The notes under the pieces were generated by a model. It was given only the letters and a program-made list of their open reading frames with translations, made no database searches and had not been told where the DNA came from. Below are positions 4,789 to 6,897 of a stretch of 6,897 bases of DNA, in pieces; the stretch's first letter is position 1; every line of letters starts with the position of its first letter. Position numbers and translations under genes: made by a program. Source of the stretch: JAGVVZ01 sp964373165 (lineage in GTDB: Archaea > Aenigmatarchaeota > Aenigmatarchaeia > CG10238-14); the NCBI GenBank assembly GCA_964373165.1, contig CAYJTF010000042.1, positions 1 to 6,897 on the forward strand. The letters run 5' to 3'.

Positions 4789-6000
4789 ATGAGAGTTGCA
4801 CTCGCGGTTGATCATCCTGTAATAGACGAGTTATTAATACTGCAGGCTTTGCAAGAAAGAGGCGACGCTACAATTCTGTATGATCCTAGAAACGTAACTG
4901 ATAGGCACGATGTTATTATAAACAGGCTTCTTGATAGATCCGGCAGATTACACTTAGCACAATACGCGGGCGTGTATGGTCTCAACGTATTTCATCCATA
5001 TTCTGTGGAAGATTTTTGCAGAAGAAAACCACTGGCCAAACAAACTCTTGTACAAAGCAGTGTCGGTACAGCTCCTTATGCAGTTTCACGTCATTTATTA
5101 AGAGTTTCTGGAGGAGAAGTAAAAGGAATACTATTGCAAGAGGTAATCAGAGCAATCGGAGATAAAGTTGGATTCCCGGCTGTAATTAAACCCACTGAAG
5201 GCAGTAGAGGAGAATCCATTATTGTTGTAAGATCTCCGGATGATTTAAAAGTTTACAAAGATAGAATAGGACATTCAATTTCTCCAGATACACCTTCTGT
5301 TTTATATCCAAACATGACAAGCCCGGATGGAATGTTAATTGAAAAATATTTGCCTCATGCACTCGATCTCAGAGTTTTGGTGCAAAAGATAGGCGATGAA
5401 ATAAGATATTTGGGAACATTAGCTAGAGTAGCAGAAGGCGAAGAAAGAGTTGCTAAAAATACAGCTTTAGGTTCTATTCCTGTTGGACTAGATGATGTGC
5501 CCGAGCATATTAAACAGTTGGCGATTAATAGCGTTAGAGCAATGATGACTGGAATGGAAAGAGTTTACCAACCGTCCAAGTCTCTTCTAATTGGCGTGGA
5601 TATCATACCTTCTACTGAAGATGCAGGAGTTAGACAAGAAGTTTATTCAGGAGCTAGCGGGTTAGTTGATTTTAAACGGGAAAGAATTGAGAGCGCAAAA
5701 ACAGAGTTACAAGGAGTTTTAAAAGGAAAATTGTCATCCCATAAAAGAGATTTATTGGCTGTTGCAACAGATGAAGAATTTTTAAGTTCTGTAAAATATT
5801 TTGATGGAGTTTTTGCGGATTTTAAATTGTTACAAGCTTACCAATCTTTACAGAGAACTATTCAACAATATCTTCTTGGTGCTACTTCTTATGTCGGCGA
5901 ATTAAATCCGAGAGTAGATTTTGGAACTAATACAAGAAATCTTTCTATACCACGCTTGCATTATATGATAGTTGATACTGCTTTAGCATCCATGAGTTAA
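4789..6000 (+). CDS. LysX/RimK-like ATP-grasp ligase
   Basis: The protein has 403 residues. The N-terminal part (1-80), MRVALAVDHPVIDELLILQA then DVIINRLLDRSGRLHLAQYA, resembles the pre-ATP-grasp domain of LysX-type ligases (MRVxILYDxxxxEE, NRxxSxxxxxxxA). The ATP-grasp core follows: FPAVIKPTEGSRGESIIVV (129-147, ATP-binding Lys134 and glycine loop), MLIEKYLPHALDLRVLV (hinge Glu185, Asp193, Arg195), Arg213, Asn224, GVDI (Asp271) and GELNPRVDFGTNT (Glu371, Asn373 as Mg ligands). Family members join a carboxylate to an amine through an acyl-phosphate, as in LysW-glutamate or ribosomal protein S6 modification. Between GVDI and GELN, normally a short hairpin, lie about 95 extra residues rich in charged and helix-forming residues (about 276-367). 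The length is therefore above the usual 270-300. The substrate is unknown, and no LysW-like carrier is visible nearby. Confidence 0.85.
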   Translation: MRVALAVDHPVIDELLILQALQERGDATILYDPRNVTDRHDVIINRLLDRSGRLHLAQYAGVYGLNVFHPYSVEDFCRRKPLAKQTLVQSSVGTAPYAVSRHLLRVSGGEVKGILLQEVIRAIGDKVGFPAVIKPTEGSRGESIIVVRSPDDLKVYKDRIGHSISPDTPSVLYPNMTSPDGMLIEKYLPHALDLRVLVQKIGDEIRYLGTLARVAEGEERVAKNTALGSIPVGLDDVPEHIKQLAINSVRAMMTGMERVYQPSKSLLIGVDIIPSTEDAGVRQEVYSGASGLVDFKRERIESAKTELQGVLKGKLSSHKRDLLAVATDEEFLSSVKYFDGVFADFKLLQAYQSLQRTIQQYLLGATSYVGELNPRVDFGTNTRNLSIPRLHYMIVDTALASMS

Positions 6001-6678
6001 TTATCTAATTTTTCTATACAAACAAACGTATATAGCTATAGGTTTCTCTCTCATGTCCAAAGTGTGATAAGCCTTATATAATTCTGGTGCAAAACCCATT
6101 TGGCCCATCCTTGAAGTCATTTCAGGATGATCCTGATAGATTATAATACTTTGTCCAAGTTGCAAGTGCGGCAAAATAGCAGACAGTTCTTCTACATCAT
6201 AAGGATAAATGTAGAAAATAACATCATTTCCTCTCGGATAAATCCATTGTTTATAATCGCCCAAAAATAAACGAGGAGAAATATCAGGATCCCATTCTTT
6301 TAATACTTTCAAAGCAGCATTTCTTTTTGCTTCACTTATTTCAATACCTTGCAATTTAAATCCTAAATCATGGGCTATAACAAGATTATTGCCTACACAA
6401 TAGCCAAGCTCATAAAAAGTTGTTTTACCCTTAAATCTGTCATCTTGTCTTACGGCTGAAAGGAAATGATAGACAATTCTTGCATCAGAAAGTATAAGCT
6501 CTCTGTTTGTCGGCGTTTCTGCATGTCCTCTTCCTTTATGTAATTCATATAGGACCAAAAGAAGAGGGCTAAAATGCCTAAACCATTTTTCATAATTTGG
6601 CATATCAATGGAATTAACATCTATATGTTCTGTGTCATAAATGAAAGACGGTCTCCCTCCTTGTTTTTTCTTTGGCAT
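6001..6678 (-). CDS. Class I SAM-dependent methyltransferase-like protein
   Basis: The ATG at 6678 gives 225 residues. A TTG at 6693 would add five residues but lies between the TATA-like box and the ATG, so the ATG is preferred. A basic N-terminus (MPKKKQGGRP) leads to a helical region with NRELILSDARIVYHFL. The Rossmann core starts at TTFYELGYCVGNN (86-98), a variant of the SAM-binding ExGxGxG loop. Next comes LQGIEISEAKRNAALKVL (109-126), with acidic Glu113 at the end of strand 2. FLGDY (138-142) and NDVIFYIYPYD (151-161) fit motifs II-IV, and QSIIIYQDH (176-184) fits strand 5. The loop has Tyr-Cys-Val where Gly-x-Gly is usual, so activity is not certain. The substrate is unknown. Its stop codon directly abuts that of the convergent ATP-grasp gene. 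Confidence 0.75.
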   Translation of the reverse strand: MPKKKQGGRPSFIYDTEHIDVNSIDMPNYEKWFRHFSPLLLVLYELHKGRGHAETPTNRELILSDARIVYHFLSAVRQDDRFKGKTTFYELGYCVGNNLVIAHDLGFKLQGIEISEAKRNAALKVLKEWDPDISPRLFLGDYKQWIYPRGNDVIFYIYPYDVEELSAILPHLQLGQSIIIYQDHPEMTSRMGQMGFAPELYKAYHTLDMREKPIAIYVCLYRKIR

Positions 6679-6700
6679 GATGTTTATGAACAATGCCTAT

Positions 6701-6708
6701 TTATTTAA
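6701..6708 (-). promoter_or_regulatory. TATA-like box of the methyltransferase-like gene
   Basis: The minus-strand TTAAATAA is centred about 26 bases before the ATG at 6678, predicting a leaderless mRNA. It is the cleanest box of the set. Confidence 0.55.
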
Positions 6709-6845
6709 GCCTTACTAGCACTTTAACCTTTATTTATCAAAAAGTTTGGTAATGAAGTTCAATCGACCTGTGAACGGGACCAATTCTAGTCGGTGATACT
6801 TGGGTTAAGATTTATTCTTTTCATAGAGAAGTAATAAAAAATAAG

Positions 6846-6855
6846 TTTTAAATAG
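6846..6855. promoter_or_regulatory. TATA-like box, possibly bidirectional
   Basis: TTTTAAATAG reads as a TATA core on both strands. On the plus strand it would start transcripts near 6875-6880, at the GC-rich hairpin. On the minus strand it lies 26 bases from an ATG at 6824 that opens only 12 codons. Confidence 0.4.
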
Positions 6856-6866
6856 CCAATCAAGAA

Positions 6867-6897
6867 ATCGTCGGCCTTTAGGCCGCTGATGAATTGA
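6867..6897 (+). ncRNA. Candidate structured RNA start, cut by window edge
   Basis: A GC-rich hairpin stands out from the AT-rich surroundings. CGGCC (6872-6876) pairs with GGCCG (6881-6885) around a TTTA loop. Below it, one T/C mismatch is followed by ATCG pairing with TGAT (one G-U). The stem runs straight into CTGATGA (6886-6892). This heptamer contains the UGAUGA of a C/D-box RNA and equals the hammerhead core sequence. The ATG here reads only Met-Asn-stop, so it is not a coding start. The type of RNA cannot be settled because the window ends. Confidence 0.3.

Noticed and set aside
6752..6796. Fourteen-codon plus-strand ORF beginning MKFNRPVNG
   Set aside because: The nearest TATA-like stretch is only about 19 bases away, there is no ribosome binding site, and the frame stops at once.
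6745..6810. tRNA-like stretch containing GTTCAATCG
   Set aside because: The T-loop-like bases have no matching 5-bp stem, and no acceptor or anticodon arms can be folded around them.
1..6897. CRISPR array, insertion sequence, or att-like repeats
   Set aside because: No regularly spaced repeats, transposase motifs or long terminal repeats are seen on either strand.

Overview
The window reads as chromosomal DNA from an AT-rich archaeon. Four lines of evidence support this. Five genes have AT-rich TATA-like boxes upstream, and in four of them the box centre lies only 25-27 bases before the ATG, the archaeal leaderless arrangement. Genes inside an operon use AGGTG-type ribosome binding sites instead. 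Arginine is mostly AGA/AGG. GatC, GatA and GatB form one tight operon. I cannot name the lineage from sequence alone; a DPANN or Thermoplasmata-like archaeon is a guess.

Layout. Positions 1-510 (minus) hold the N-terminal 170 residues of a PhnP-like metallo-beta-lactamase-fold hydrolase cut by the window edge. A gene-free gap (511-691) carries a T-run and an inverted repeat. Positions 692-1240 (minus) encode a compact HD/HD-GYP-like phosphohydrolase. Just upstream of it on the same strand lies a small ORF (1327-1431) with a strong ribosome binding site. Its frame continues past one in-frame TGA for 21 more codons to 1261. Positions 1432-1650 form a divergent promoter region with a palindromic TATA-like element and a 20-bp-phased direct repeat.

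Positions 1651-4763 (plus) are the gatC-gatA-gatB operon for the tRNA-dependent amidotransferase. gatC and gatA abut in the same frame, separated only by a TAG. gatA and gatB overlap as ATGA. A separate leaderless promoter, overlapping the gatB stop codon, drives a LysX/RimK-like ATP-grasp ligase (4789-6000) with a long insertion in its catalytic domain. This gene meets a convergent SAM-methyltransferase-like gene (6001-6678, minus) with no base between the two stop codons. The right end (6694-6897) holds the methyltransferase promoter and another TATA-like box. That box is followed by a GC-rich hairpin running into CTGATGA at the very edge, possibly the start of a structured RNA.

How the genes work together. 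GatC, GatA and GatB form one enzyme. In archaea, which generally use GatDE for Gln-tRNA, GatCAB is expected mainly to make Asn-tRNA(Asn) from Asp-tRNA(Asn). The other genes show no clear pathway link to it and look independently transcribed. I do not see a clearly new multi-gene system. The strongest oddities are the small gene with the in-frame TGA, the in-frame TAG junction with an unusual start for gatA, and the modified ATP-grasp enzyme.
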